A stretch of 43,667 nt of DNA from Aquificaceae bacterium. GTDB taxonomy: Bacteria; Aquificota; Aquificia; Aquificales; Aquificaceae. Both the position numbers and the translations under genes were made by a program. The notes below the pieces were generated by a model. The model did not search any database, was not told where the DNA came from, and saw only the letters and a list, made by a program, of their open reading frames with translations. Positions 1 to 8,547 of the stretch are shown here, one piece after another. Location: NCBI GenBank assembly GCA_037481935.1, contig JBBFKQ010000012.1:1-43667 (forward strand). Direction: 5' to 3'. Each line of letters opens with the position of its first letter. Positions within the stretch are counted from its first letter, which is position 1.

Positions 1-566
1 TCGGTTTTTTCTATGGATTCCTGCACCCTCCGAAGCACCTCCGCAATGGCTTTTTGCTCCTCAAGAGGGGGGAGGGGAAGGGGGAATTGTCTTACTTCTG
101 AAAGATTTAGTGTTGGATATCCACTTTCCTTTTTAGCTGCCAACTTCGCACCCACCAGCACATAAAACAGATAATCCTGAATAGCTACCCTTTCATCTAA
201 TGAATTGACCGCACAGAGGTGACTAACTAAATAAGCATCAAAGGGAAGTCTTGCCCTTTTCTCCAAATATACAGAAGCTCCACTCTTGGGGAAAACAATA
301 GTTCCTTTTGGGAAAAGTTTTAAGTTATGGAGCTTTACTGCTTCATCAGTAATCAGGTCATATGAGTAAATTCTGAAATTTGTATTTTCAATATGAGATA
401 CTCTCACGAACTTGTTTTTACCCCCATAATAAACTGAACCTTGAGGTGCTGAACCTCCCGAGGAAACCTCAGCCACCTCCCCCAATCTTACCACCCTCCA
501 ATCCTCCGGCAGAGGACCCAGCTCCGTGTCTCTTAAGCGCGTTTCCTCAAAAAACTCAAAGCCCAT
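1..566 (-). CDS. hsdS: Type I restriction enzyme specificity subunit HsdS, partial at left edge
   Basis: The first 188 residues of a DNA-recognition subunit are visible; the gene continues beyond base 1. It begins MGFEFFEETRLRDTELGPLP and runs into the typical HsdS opening LPEDWRVVRLGEVAEVSSGG. The first target-recognition domain follows and closes with the diagnostic PLPPLEEQKAIAEVLRRV, where the conserved helical linker starts. HsdS picks the target site for the HsdM methylase (and HsdR, not in view). ATG at 566 is preceded by no Shine-Dalgarno but by a -10-like TATAAT, so the mRNA is probably leaderless. A second recognition domain should lie outside the window. The family assignment is secure; the DNA site recognised cannot be read. 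Confidence 0.93.
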   Translation of the reverse strand, partial: MGFEFFEETRLRDTELGPLPEDWRVVRLGEVAEVSSGGSAPQGSVYYGGKNKFVRVSHIENTNFRIYSYDLITDEAVKLHNLKLFPKGTIVFPKSGASVYLEKRARLPFDAYLVSHLCAVNSLDERVAIQDYLFYVLVGAKLAAKKESGYPTLNLSEVRQFPLPLPPLEEQKAIAEVLRRVQESIEKT

Positions 567-579
567 GGTATAAATTATA
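567..579 (-). promoter_or_regulatory. Leaderless promoter of hsdS
   Basis: Read on the minus strand, TATAATTTATACC abuts ATGG. The -10 hexamer TATAAT is 7 nt from the start codon, so transcription would begin at or beside the A of ATG. The same 13-mer, with two changes, precedes hsdM. No convincing -35 was found. Confidence 0.55.
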
Positions 580-671
580 GAACTTCAGAATTCAGAGATA
601 TCTGACTCCTCCCAGACCCTCAGTCCACATACCTGAAAAGTTTGACCCTGCCCTCATAGTCTCTTTCTTGC

Positions 672-1688
672 TCAAAAAGCTAACTCACCAGAAAGGTAGC
701 CTTCAAGAAGTGGGTCTGTTATCTCATAGCGTCCTCTGTCTATCTTTCTGAGAAGACCCATCAGCCTCAGCTTCTGTATGACCTTGCTGACCATCTGAGC
801 CTTTATTTTCAGGCTCTCAAAAGGATTAACCCCCAACGCAATAGCCCGCAGGACATCAATCCCATGTTTAACCGTCCGTGCCTTATCCACAAGAAGCTCC
901 ACATAGCCCTTTTCTTCTGCCAGAAGTTCTTCAAGGGCAATCATTGGCTCAAGTCCTACCTGTAGCTTCTGGAAAAACCTTGAGGTGTAATAGGGGTGAC
1001 CTCGCAGTGCTTCTATGACGCTTACTGCTACAGAGCTCATGGGTATGTGTATGTATGCAAACTCAAGCACTTCTCTAAGGTTCAGAGCCCTGAGCTCCAT
1101 CATTGTCCCAAAGCGGAAAAAGGCGCCTCTTCTGTCCGCGAATATCTTTTCCATGAGGCTCTCCTGAGAGCCTGCAAAAATATAAGAAACTCTGTCGTGA
1201 TGCTGAATCACACTTCTGAAAAGTTTTACAAGCCTGTCTTTTTCTCTGTATAACTCTCCAAATTCGTCGTAAGCAACCAGCACTCTCCTGTCCTTTTTCT
1301 GAGCTATTCTCTGGGGAATGTCCAGCACCTTTGAAAGTTCCAGTAGCGGGTCTCTCTTTTCGGAGATCAGTTCCAGCTCAACGCCAAACTCTTCAAAGAC
1401 GGCTCTTGCCTTCAGTGAAAGACCTTTTACAAACCTTTTGATGCCCTCCGCCACTCCCAGCTCTTTCAGAAATTGCTCAAGCATGTGTTCCATCAAACTC
1501 TGAGGACTGTCAGAGTATGGCATGAGGTCTATGTAAAAGTTTATTGTCTGCCCATTCAGCTGATTCATCAGCCTCTTTATGAGGGTGGTCTTGCCGTATC
1601 TTCTGGGTGCAATCAGAACAAAGCTCTCACCACTCAGAACACCCCTTTCCAGCCTTTTGAGCTCCTCCTCTCTGTTTATAAACCACAC
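672..1688 (-). CDS. AAA+ ATPase with C-terminal winged-helix region (archaeal-type ATPase family)
   Basis: A 338-residue P-loop ATPase. Walker A is APRRYGKTTL near residues 27-36, Walker B is VLVAYDEFGEL near 136, and a sensor-like YIFAGSQESL follows. The C-terminal third (from about 265, RTVKHGIDVLRAIALG to ITDPLLEGYL) has the pattern of a winged helix ending in the family's ITDP motif. It resembles the PF01637-type ATPases of archaea and thermophilic bacteria. The start is GTG at 1688, preceded by TATAAT with no Shine-Dalgarno. It sits between hsdM and hsdS, not a standard place for a restriction gene, so it may be an inserted cassette or an accessory of the defence locus. Function is unknown. 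Confidence 0.85.
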   Translation of the reverse strand: MWFINREEELKRLERGVLSGESFVLIAPRRYGKTTLIKRLMNQLNGQTINFYIDLMPYSDSPQSLMEHMLEQFLKELGVAEGIKRFVKGLSLKARAVFEEFGVELELISEKRDPLLELSKVLDIPQRIAQKKDRRVLVAYDEFGELYREKDRLVKLFRSVIQHHDRVSYIFAGSQESLMEKIFADRRGAFFRFGTMMELRALNLREVLEFAYIHIPMSSVAVSVIEALRGHPYYTSRFFQKLQVGLEPMIALEELLAEEKGYVELLVDKARTVKHGIDVLRAIALGVNPFESLKIKAQMVSKVIQKLRLMGLLRKIDRGRYEITDPLLEGYLSGELAF

Positions 1689-1703
1689 GGTTTTATTATT
1701 ATA
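1689..1703 (-). promoter_or_regulatory. Short-leader promoter of the ATPase gene
   Basis: Minus-strand TATAAT (1703-1698) is followed by 9 nt (AATAAAACC) and then the GTG start. The spacing implies a leaderless or nearly leaderless mRNA, as for the flanking hsd genes. Confidence 0.45.
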
Positions 1704-1752
1704 AGTCTTTGGGGTTTATAAGTAAACCTGACTGGTTAAAAATTTTAAACCC

Positions 1753-3264
1753 TCACGGTTTATAAAGCCTCAAGCCCACCAGAATCTCCCACAGCCTTCT
1801 GTCTGCTTCCTTTCTTTCCTCCTCTGCCTCCTCCAGCTCCACTATAGCCTCCTCCAGAGGCAGGACCTCTTCGGCGTGGTTCTTTGACACATACCTTGAA
1901 GGGCTCAGATTATAGTCGTTGAGCCTTATCTCTTCCAGGCTTACTATCCTGCTTATGCCTTTCTCTTCTTTCCACTGGGTGTATATCTCATGAACCTTCT
2001 GTATGGTTTCATCTGGTAGGAAATTCTTGGGTCTCCCCTTCTGGTAGAAGTCTGATATGTCTATGAGAAGCACCTTTGACCTTCTCTCTGCGGGTTTGTT
2101 TTTTTCTATGACCATTATTATGCCTGGGGCTGTGGTGTTGTAAAAGAGGTTTTCCGGAAGCAGGACCACCGCAGATATGAGGTCTTTCTCTACAAACTCC
2201 TTCCTTATGTCCCTTTCTCTGTTTCTACCTTCGGTGCCACTTCCGCGGGAAACCGCTCCAGTATCGAGAACCACCGCCATTCTTCCCCCTTCTTTCAGGC
2301 TTGCATACATGTGCTGAACCCATCCCCAGTCGGCAGAGCTCTCCGGTGGATAACCAAAGTTAAACCTCTTGTATCTGTCTTCTTCGTATACGGACTGAGG
2401 AAACTTCTGGTTCCACATGGGATTGGCAAGGACCACATCAAAACGAATGCCGTCCTTTATGAAGGCTGGGTCTGTCATGGTGTTGCCAAGAGCAATCTCT
2501 GCTTCCATGTCGTGTATAAAGATGTTCATCTTCGCCATGGCGTAGGTGGTGTGGTTTATCTCCTGCCCGTAGAACTTCAGAGGTGCAACCTTACTATCTT
2601 TGCCATACTTCTCTTCAAAGACAATCTGACAGTTTATGAGAAGTCCTCCTGAGCCACAGCAGGGGTCGTATATATCTTCCCCGGGTCTGGGGTCCATAAG
2701 GCGCGCCATCATGAGGGCAACTTCCTTGGGAGTGTAGAACTCTCCCGCAGACTGTCCAGAGCCCTCTGCGAACTTTCTCAGCAGATACTCGTAGGCTCTT
2801 CCCAGTATGTCTGGCTCTACGTCTCTGAGCCCCAGTCTGTGCTTTGAAAGTATGTCCACCAGCCCTCTGAGGCTTTCATCGCTCACTATCCTCTGCCCTG
2901 CGGTGGTGGCATTAAAATCCACTATGTCCACCACGCCCTGAAGCTCCGGGTTGTGCCTTGCGATAGCCCTGACTGCGTTGGTAAGGTATTCACCGAGGTT
3001 TGTGGTCTGTTTTCTTATGTTGCTCCATCGGGCTTCTTCTGGTATGTAGAACCTTACAAGCCCTCCTCTCTTCAGGGCTTCTTCTGCGGACGCTTTACTG
3101 CCGAAGGTCTGAGCGAGCTCCTCCAGCTCATCTTCAAAGACATCAGAGAGCCTTTTTATGAATATAAGGGGAAGGATATAGTCCTTGTATTTTGGTGCGT
3201 CAACTTCGCCTCTTATGACGCAGGCAGCTTCCCACAGCCAGTTTTCAAGAGTTTTTATATCCAT
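1753..3264 (-). CDS. hsdM: Type I restriction-modification DNA methyltransferase subunit HsdM
   Basis: A 503-residue N6-adenine methylase. The N-terminal helical HsdM domain (about 1-150) starts MDIKTLENWLWEAACVIRG. The SAM-binding motif I is DPCCGSGG near 200, preceded by GEFYTPKEVALMMARLM, and the catalytic motif IV is VLANPMW near 285, an NPPF variant common in this subfamily. The C-terminus is acidic and coiled (LEEAIVELEEAEEERKEADR), expected to contact HsdS. The gene starts 10 bp after the tonB stop, with its -10 element inside the end of tonB. hsdR is not in the window and may lie further left. Confidence 0.96.
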   Translation of the reverse strand: MDIKTLENWLWEAACVIRGEVDAPKYKDYILPLIFIKRLSDVFEDELEELAQTFGSKASAEEALKRGGLVRFYIPEEARWSNIRKQTTNLGEYLTNAVRAIARHNPELQGVVDIVDFNATTAGQRIVSDESLRGLVDILSKHRLGLRDVEPDILGRAYEYLLRKFAEGSGQSAGEFYTPKEVALMMARLMDPRPGEDIYDPCCGSGGLLINCQIVFEEKYGKDSKVAPLKFYGQEINHTTYAMAKMNIFIHDMEAEIALGNTMTDPAFIKDGIRFDVVLANPMWNQKFPQSVYEEDRYKRFNFGYPPESSADWGWVQHMYASLKEGGRMAVVLDTGAVSRGSGTEGRNRERDIRKEFVEKDLISAVVLLPENLFYNTTAPGIIMVIEKNKPAERRSKVLLIDISDFYQKGRPKNFLPDETIQKVHEIYTQWKEEKGISRIVSLEEIRLNDYNLSPSRYVSKNHAEEVLPLEEAIVELEEAEEERKEADRRLWEILVGLRLYKP

Positions 3265-3277
3265 CGTATAAATTCTA
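3265..3277 (-). promoter_or_regulatory. Leaderless promoter of hsdM
   Basis: TAGAATTTATACG directly precedes ATGG on the minus strand and overlaps the tonB stop codon. It differs from the hsdS element at two of 13 positions. With the -10 hexamer TAGAAT 7 nt from ATG, the transcript would lack a leader. Confidence 0.5.
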
Positions 3278-4057
3278 CTCTAACCTGTAATTCACCGGCA
3301 ATCTGACAAGCACCTCCACCGGTGGCTTTGGGAAGAGGTGTGCCACCTTTCTGACCGTTTCCATTGCGTTTTTGTCCAGCACTTCGTAGCCTGAGCTTTC
3401 TGCTACCTTTACCTCCTTAAGTGTTCCATCCTCGCAAAGTCTGATAATCAAAACCACCCTTCCCTCCCAACCCATCCGGCGTGCTATGGGCGGGTAGCTT
3501 ATATTTTTCTGCACTATCTGGGAAATTACAGAGAGTTTCTCCTTCAGATACTGGTCCCTCTGTTGCTGGAGAGAAGATGAAGTGTCTGTTTTGTGGGGAA
3601 ACTCCTCTCCAGTTTTTCCTGCACCTGCCTTGGTCTCTGTGGTGTTAGTCTGATTAATCTGACCAGAAGGCACAGCTGAAGCAGTTGAGGGCTGAGAAGG
3701 TGCTGAGGAGTATGTGCCGATATCTGATGGCTGGAGTGTGGAACTTTCTTCTTTTTCCTGAGCGGGCTTAGCCTCTTGTGCTGGAGATGGTTTACGAGAG
3801 GCTGAGGGCTGGTTTATGGCTGGCAACCTTTCAGGAGCTTTTGAGACCATTCTGTCTTCCTTCCTGTGCTTTTCCGTGTGCTCCTTTTCTGGAGCTTTAA
3901 CCTCTGTCACTCTCCTTTCAAACTCCATAAGACTGAGGTCAATCTCAAGGGGTCTCTTTGCGTTCTGAAGGTTCATGCCCGAAAGAAGGAGAATTATAAG
4001 TAAAAAAAGAAGATGAAGGAAAAGCGAGCCAACATAGGCTCTGAGCCTGTAGCTCAT
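3275..4057 (-). CDS. tonB: TonB energy-transducing protein
   Basis: A 260-residue periplasm-spanning protein that passes proton-motive energy from ExbB/ExbD to outer-membrane receptors. It has one N-terminal membrane helix (SLFLHLLFLLIILLLSG), then a long linker rich in Pro, Ser, Gln, Lys and Glu (about 35-165), and a C-terminal TonB domain with SYPPIARRMGWEGRVVLIIRL and the final VLVRLPVNYRLE. The ATG at 4057 overlaps the exbD stop by 4 bases. It is last in the receptor-polyferredoxin-exbB-exbD-tonB run, so this TonB probably serves that receptor. Confidence 0.93.
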   Translation of the reverse strand: MSYRLRAYVGSLFLHLLFLLIILLLSGMNLQNAKRPLEIDLSLMEFERRVTEVKAPEKEHTEKHRKEDRMVSKAPERLPAINQPSASRKPSPAQEAKPAQEKEESSTLQPSDIGTYSSAPSQPSTASAVPSGQINQTNTTETKAGAGKTGEEFPHKTDTSSSLQQQRDQYLKEKLSVISQIVQKNISYPPIARRMGWEGRVVLIIRLCEDGTLKEVKVAESSGYEVLDKNAMETVRKVAHLFPKPPVEVLVRLPVNYRLE

Positions 4058-4434
4058 CTAACTACCTCCGTCCTTATGGAGACCCTTTCAAGGTTGTGTT
4101 TCTTTAAAAGGTCCAGAAGGCTTACAAGGCTCTGGAGGCTTGCCTGACTGTCTCCTGATATGCTTATGCGTGTAGAGGGGTCAAGGCTTCTGAGGATGCT
4201 CTCAAGCTCCCGAAGGCTCACCTCTCTACCTTCAAAGAACAGCCTTCCATCCTTTGTGAGAACTATTTCAAGGCTACTGAGCGTCTCTTCATGCTTCTGA
4301 CTTGCCTTTGGGAGGTTTACGGGAATTGAACCCTGCACCACAAAGGTGGCGGTGATAAGCACAATGGTAAGCAGGACCAGCATAATGTCCACAAGAGGTA
4401 TGACGTTTATGGAGCTGAATTCCTTATCTTCCAT
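4054..4434 (-). CDS. exbD: Biopolymer transport protein ExbD
   Basis: About 126 residues from the preferred start. A short cytoplasmic segment [18 protein letters not shown] leads into one membrane helix ([16 protein letters not shown]) carrying the proton-path Asp of NVIPLVDI, followed by a periplasmic domain. The ATG at 4434 is preferred over an upstream in-frame start because GGGAGG lies 6 nt before it. The gene overlaps the end of exbB by 11 bases and hands over to tonB with a 4-base overlap. It forms the inner-membrane motor with ExbB. Confidence 0.93.
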   Translation of the reverse strand: MEDKEFSSINVIPLVDIMLVLLTIVLITATFVVQGSIPVNLPKASQKHEETLSSLEIVLTKDGRLFFEGREVSLRELESILRSLDPSTRISISGDSQASLQSLVSLLDLLKKHNLERVSIRTEVVR

Positions 4435-4849
4435 TTTTTGCCTCCCACAGGGCAAGTTTTTCACGCACCTTCCTGAGAAGGTAGTTGTAGAGCACCGACG
4501 AGGGTATGGCGACCAGAAGACCCACCGCAGTAGCCTTCAGTGCAAGAGCGAGCCCCACCATCACCTTCTGAGTATCTACAAAACCTTCCTGACCAATGGT
4601 GTAAAAGGTGAGCATTATGCCAAGCACTGTCCCCAAAAGCCCTATGTAGGGTGCATTGGAGGCAGTAGAGGCGATTACAAAAAGACCCTTTGTGAGCTCC
4701 ATTTCCAGCTCCTGCCGGCTTTTGAAGTCCTCCAGATTAACCCTTCTGTAAAAGCTCAGCCTCTCAAGCGCTATACCCACAGAGATAAAGCTCAGAAGCA
4801 GCAAAAGCCCTATAACTCCATAGTCCACAGAAAGCCTGAGCCATTCCAT
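4424..4849 (-). CDS. exbB: ExbB / MotA-TolQ family proton channel
   Basis: A 141-residue protein with three predicted membrane helices: [40 protein letters not shown] and [22 protein letters not shown]. The family signature GLLGTVLGI and the [14 protein letters not shown] helix are present. It is shorter than proteobacterial ExbB (about 240), as is usual for the compact form in this phylum. It lies 15 bp after the polyferredoxin gene and overlaps exbD, so it is co-transcribed with the TonB machinery. Confidence 0.92.
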   Translation of the reverse strand: MEWLRLSVDYGVIGLLLLLSFISVGIALERLSFYRRVNLEDFKSRQELEMELTKGLFVIASTASNAPYIGLLGTVLGIMLTFYTIGQEGFVDTQKVMVGLALALKATAVGLLVAIPSSVLYNYLLRKVREKLALWEAKNGR

Positions 4850-4864
4850 GGTGTTAATTTTAAT

Positions 4865-6274
4865 TTAATGTCTGTGGTGAACTGGCGGAAAATTTAACAT
4901 CACCCATATCTGCAATGCAGAAAGGAGAAGGTAGAAGATGGGTAAGGCTGAGGCAATAAGGTGAGCCATGCCTGCTCTACCCAGTCCAAGAAATCTGAGC
5001 TTCTTCCACATAATATGAAGGCTCCAGAAACCCGCTATAAAAGGGAATATCCTGAAAGCCATAAGCCACTTCTCCCCTCTCTCTGCAAGGGGTTCAACGC
5101 TCAAGCCAAGAGCAAAGGCTTGAGAAAAGCCGTTCACTATGTTGTGATAGTACTCAACAAAGAAGAACTCAAGCACATGGGAAAGACCACCCACTATCAT
5201 GAGAGGAGCAAAGGCGTATCCAAGGACAAGAAAGACCTTTTTATACTCAACTCCGTAAAGCCTTGATATTAGCCAGAAGCTACCAAGAGAGAGGAGCAGG
5301 GCTGTAAAAACACCAAGAAGCATGGCAAGAAGACCGCTAACATCAACCCACTTTGGAAGTCCAAAAAGGTTCTGAAGATATTTGCCCGTTATAACCCATG
5401 GCATGGACTCACCTATTCCACTTCTTGAAAGCCCGTGATGGAAACGCATAGTAAAGGTTATTACACCAACAAGTAGTATATATACCCAGACTTCCCATTC
5501 TTTTGGTGTTCTTATCTCTCTGTAGAGGGAGCTACCCAGCCTTCTTGCCTCAAGCCTTACCGCATCGCATGCCTGAGCACACTCCATGCAAAGAGTGCAG
5601 TTTGCCATTGAGTTTCTGTGGTCAAACTTTGAGGGGTTAAGCTCGTAAGGACAGGAAAGGGCACATTCTGGTTTTTTACAGGTTTTGCACTCCTCCTGAT
5701 AGGTAGATAGCCAAAGGCTTCCAACCCTTGCAAAGGCAGTGTTTACAGACCCTATGGGACACAAATATTTACAGTAAGCCATGCCTCTGAAGAGAAAGAA
5801 CACAAGAAGGGACAAAAGCGTAAATATGAAGAAAAACATAGCTGTTGTAAATGGATACCTCAAAACCTGTGGGAAGGTATAGACAACAAACCAGTAGGCA
5901 ACTATGTTAGAACCGATAAGCCCTATGTATGGGTTTGCAAGCCATTTTGGAGGTCTAAGTCTGAGACCTATCTTAGTTATGTATTTTCCTAAAAACCCGT
6001 GAGGACATATCATACAAAAAACATTTCCAAGAGTTGGAAGGGTTATCACCATAAAGAAGGGCCAGAAAAGGCTCCAGAAAACCGCGGTTGTGAATATGTT
6101 CTCCCTTGTTGGGTTCACAAAGCCGTAAATTATGGCATAAAGTAGTAAAAACAGTGTAAGGCTTCTGTAGAACAGGAGCATATGCCTGTTTTTGAAAAGA
6201 AAAGAAAGAACAGGTATACCAAATATGTCCCCTTTGCTCCTGCTTGTTATGAAGTGAGCCCTGCTTACAGCCAT
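4865..6274 (-). CDS. Membrane-bound 4Fe-4S polyferredoxin (NapH/NosR-type ferredoxin domain)
   Basis: A 469-residue membrane protein with about ten predicted helices. The N-terminal half carries the paired CxxxCP motifs of the NapH/CcoG/NosR superfamily: FCMICPHGFLGKY and YCKYLCPIGSVNTAFARVGS. Two [4Fe-4S] motifs follow, CKTCKKPECALSCP and CTLCMECAQACDAVRL (about 197-240), then more membrane helices with scattered His residues. A strong AGGAGG precedes ATG 6274. It sits between a TonB-dependent receptor and exbB, so it may move electrons across the membrane to reduce imported metal, for example Fe(III) or Cu(II). That role is inferred from position; it is not a clear NosR because the flavin domain is absent. 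Confidence 0.75.
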   Translation of the reverse strand: MAVSRAHFITSRSKGDIFGIPVLSFLFKNRHMLLFYRSLTLFLLLYAIIYGFVNPTRENIFTTAVFWSLFWPFFMVITLPTLGNVFCMICPHGFLGKYITKIGLRLRPPKWLANPYIGLIGSNIVAYWFVVYTFPQVLRYPFTTAMFFFIFTLLSLLVFFLFRGMAYCKYLCPIGSVNTAFARVGSLWLSTYQEECKTCKKPECALSCPYELNPSKFDHRNSMANCTLCMECAQACDAVRLEARRLGSSLYREIRTPKEWEVWVYILLVGVITFTMRFHHGLSRSGIGESMPWVITGKYLQNLFGLPKWVDVSGLLAMLLGVFTALLLSLGSFWLISRLYGVEYKKVFLVLGYAFAPLMIVGGLSHVLEFFFVEYYHNIVNGFSQAFALGLSVEPLAERGEKWLMAFRIFPFIAGFWSLHIMWKKLRFLGLGRAGMAHLIASALPIFYLLLSALQIWVMLNFPPVHHRH

Positions 6275-6285
6275 GACTAAACCTC

Positions 6286-8400
6286 CTAAAATTGATAGCT
6301 TACCCTTACGGTAAAGGTTCTTGGTGGTGCTGGGGTGTATCTCTTTCTTGCAGTAGATGGGTCTGCAGAAGTGTCCTTTGTAACCTCCACCGCATACCTT
6401 TTATCAAAGAGGTTGTCTGCGTTGAGGGCAAAGTCCCATCTGCCCTTCTCGTAACCAAGCATCAGGCTTGTTATAAAGCTATAGCCTCCATATTTTTCCG
6501 AATTTGCGTTGTCTATGTAGTAACTGCCCCACGTGTCTGACTGCACTCTCACCTTAAAGCCAGAAGGATGCTTATACATGGCATAGAGTGAGTAATAGTG
6601 CTCTGGGATGTAAGGTAGCCTTTTACCGCTCCTGTCAAGGTTTACAGTCTGGTTTCCAATTCTTACAGGCTCGTAAAACCTTTTAAAGGTATAATGCTGA
6701 TAGCTGTAGCCAGCCCCAAGGCTGAGCCCATGTAAAGGCGAGAGGTTAACATCAAGCTCAAAGCCCTTCCTTTCTGTCTTTCCAGCATTTATGAACTTTG
6801 TAATTCCATCCTCAAAATACCTTACGACCTCATCCTTAACAGGGGAGAAGTAAAAGGCTGTGTCCATACTGAGCATACCTTTTCTCAGCTTCACACCTGC
6901 TTCGTAGTTTTCAACCTTTGCCATCTTGAGAGCCGGGTTTGAAGATAGCTCACTGCTTGTTGGGGTCTGAGCTCCTCGTGCGTAGGTGGCATAAAGATTA
7001 ACACCTTCATAAAGCCTGTAAACAAGGCCTACTTTCGGATTTACAGAGTTGTAGGTTTTTTCCCTTGAATAGTCAAAGCAGTTTTCCATAGACGGACTAG
7101 GACAGCTTCTGTAATTTCCAGTAGAGAAGTCATAATCTCCCCACTTGTAGCCCCATATGTCAAATTTTACAGTGTCAAACCTTGCACCAACATCAAGGAT
7201 AAGTTTGTTGAAGGTAAAGGATTGTTGAAGATAAAAGCCGTAAAGAGTGGTCTTCTGATTTTGCCTTTCTAGAAGGTCTCCAGCGCGGTCTGAAAGGGTT
7301 GAGATGATTCGTGGAGGATTTCCTGCAACCTGAACATCTGCATATCTGTAATACTTTGTTTTCTGTTCATCATGCCTCAGGGTAAAGCCAACAATTAAGA
7401 CACCAAAAGTGTTCTTATAGTTGCCTTGAAGGTCTGCTCCGTATATCCAGGTATCCGCATCGTTTATTCTGCCAGTTACTGGGTGATAGTGGGTCCAGTG
7501 GTTCAGCCAGAAAACTGGCTTTAGCTCAAGGCTTCCTATGTTTTTTGTCAGCCTCGTGTTAAAAAACCATATCTCCGAATACCTTCCCATGTGCCTCCAT
7601 GGGTCGGCAGTCTGCTGAACATCGCCTGTTTCCTTAAAGGTTGTCCACTGGTCTATCCTTCTAACAGGGTCAACTACAAGGGCACCGGGAAGCTGAAGGC
7701 TTGCCCTCGTATAGCCCAGATAAGATTCTACAGTAGTGCCGTCAGAAAACATGTAAGCCGGCTGAAGTGTTATTTGATTCGTCCAGAACTTGTTCCAGGG
7801 TCTCCAGCTGTTGTCTGTCTGCCTTCTACTTGCGGAGAAGGTAAAGTAAAAATTTTCAAGGCTTTTGGTGTAGTTTAAGTGAGAATAGAAGGTTCCAAAG
7901 TCTCCACCACCGACCTTTAAAATACCTCCCTTCCTTTCAAAGGGACTTATGGTCTGAACGCTTATAACACCACCCGCAGAATTAACCCCCCAGAGCGGGT
8001 TAGGACCTTTGTTAACTTCTATGGATTTCACCAGCTGTGTGTCCACAAAGTCAAGCCTTGTAAGACTATCTGGGTCCGTTATGGGAATGCCATTTAGAAG
8101 TATCATTATCTGTCTTACCCCATAAGGTGCTTGCAAACCTGAGCCTCTCAGTATAAGCCTTGTGTCATAGCCCTGATTTCTTGATTGTATAAACACACCA
8201 GGCACTCCGCTCAGGGCTTCTTGAAGGTTGAACATCTTTGTTTCCTTTATCCTCTCCTCTCCAACCACTTTGACGCTTGAGGGAACGTCCTCGGTTTTTC
8301 TCTCAAGCCTTGTTGCGGTTACGCTTACCTCTTGCACCTCAAGGCTCTGTGCGTAAGAAAGACCAGAAATCCCCAGAAGTAGCAAAATCTTACCCCTCAT
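6286..8400 (-). CDS. TonB-dependent outer-membrane receptor
   Basis: A 704-residue beta-barrel receptor. Signal peptide MRGKILLLLGISGLSYAQS; a TonB-box-like segment LEVQEVSVTATR; plug domain with EALSGVPGVFIQSRNQGYDT, NGIPITDPDSLTRLDFVD and SIEVNKGPNPLWGVNSAGGV; then a 22-strand-type barrel ending in VRVSYQF, the terminal Phe typical of outer-membrane proteins. ATG 8400 is chosen because GGAGG lies 6 nt upstream; the frame extends 8 codons further. The substrate is uncertain. With the polyferredoxin and TonB-ExbBD genes it may import a ferric or cupric complex; copper would suit the nos genes but is not shown. Confidence 0.88.
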   Translation of the reverse strand: MRGKILLLLGISGLSYAQSLEVQEVSVTATRLERKTEDVPSSVKVVGEERIKETKMFNLQEALSGVPGVFIQSRNQGYDTRLILRGSGLQAPYGVRQIMILLNGIPITDPDSLTRLDFVDTQLVKSIEVNKGPNPLWGVNSAGGVISVQTISPFERKGGILKVGGGDFGTFYSHLNYTKSLENFYFTFSASRRQTDNSWRPWNKFWTNQITLQPAYMFSDGTTVESYLGYTRASLQLPGALVVDPVRRIDQWTTFKETGDVQQTADPWRHMGRYSEIWFFNTRLTKNIGSLELKPVFWLNHWTHYHPVTGRINDADTWIYGADLQGNYKNTFGVLIVGFTLRHDEQKTKYYRYADVQVAGNPPRIISTLSDRAGDLLERQNQKTTLYGFYLQQSFTFNKLILDVGARFDTVKFDIWGYKWGDYDFSTGNYRSCPSPSMENCFDYSREKTYNSVNPKVGLVYRLYEGVNLYATYARGAQTPTSSELSSNPALKMAKVENYEAGVKLRKGMLSMDTAFYFSPVKDEVVRYFEDGITKFINAGKTERKGFELDVNLSPLHGLSLGAGYSYQHYTFKRFYEPVRIGNQTVNLDRSGKRLPYIPEHYYSLYAMYKHPSGFKVRVQSDTWGSYYIDNANSEKYGGYSFITSLMLGYEKGRWDFALNADNLFDKRYAVEVTKDTSADPSTARKRYTPAPPRTFTVRVSYQF

Positions 8401-8427
8401 CGCAAACCTCCAGTAAATTTTCACTTG

Positions 8428-8462
8428 CTTTTAATCTTAAATTAAAGTAACGTAAAAGTCAA
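8428..8462 (-). promoter_or_regulatory. Promoter of TonB-receptor operon with overlapping inverted repeat
   Basis: Minus strand TTGACT (8462-8457), 17-bp spacer, TAAGAT (8439-8434). The inverted repeat CTTTTAAT-CTTA-AATTAAAG (8428-8447) lies across the -10, where a repressor such as Fur could act. The regulator is not identified. Confidence 0.6.
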
Positions 8463-8466
8463 GTGA

Positions 8467-8541
8467 TTTTAAAAAGATGGGGGGCTTCGCCCCCAAAAGG
8501 TATGCCATCAAGGACACACGAGGAAACCGAGGCGCACCACA
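8467..8541 (-). ncRNA. Candidate small RNA or long terminated leader upstream of the receptor gene
   Basis: A promoter-like pair and an intrinsic terminator on the minus strand frame about 75 nt of non-coding sequence. Its 5' end can fold as CACC-UGU-GGUG, and it contains CCUCGGUUUCCUCG and GGCAUACC segments before the terminator GGGGGC-GAA-GCCCCC followed by a U-run. No reading frame or known RNA family was recognised. It is either an independent small RNA or a riboswitch-like attenuator; the separate promoter downstream for the receptor gene favours the first. Confidence 0.45.
8470..8494 (-). terminator. Intrinsic terminator of the candidate small RNA
   Basis: Six-bp stem GGGGGC/GCCCCC with a GAA loop on the minus strand, followed by CCATCTTTTT. 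The T-run is on the minus-strand side only, so it terminates leftward transcription. Confidence 0.65.
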
Positions 8542-8547
8542 GGTGGT

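Noticed and set aside
615-680. A short frame after the ATPase stop reading FEQERDYEGRVKLFRYVD, possibly a frameshifted extension or a gene remnant.
   Set aside because: Only 18 codons after an in-frame stop; the ATPase already ends at its usual ITDP region. Too short to support a pseudogene.
4865-6274. Calling the polyferredoxin NosR or NosH.
   Set aside because: It lacks the flavin-binding domain of NosR, sits 19 kb from nos, and belongs to the TonB operon by spacing.
8467-8541. A riboswitch (cobalamin, TPP) or SRP/RNase P RNA in this stretch.
   Set aside because: None of the conserved boxes of those RNAs was found, so only a generic small RNA is proposed.
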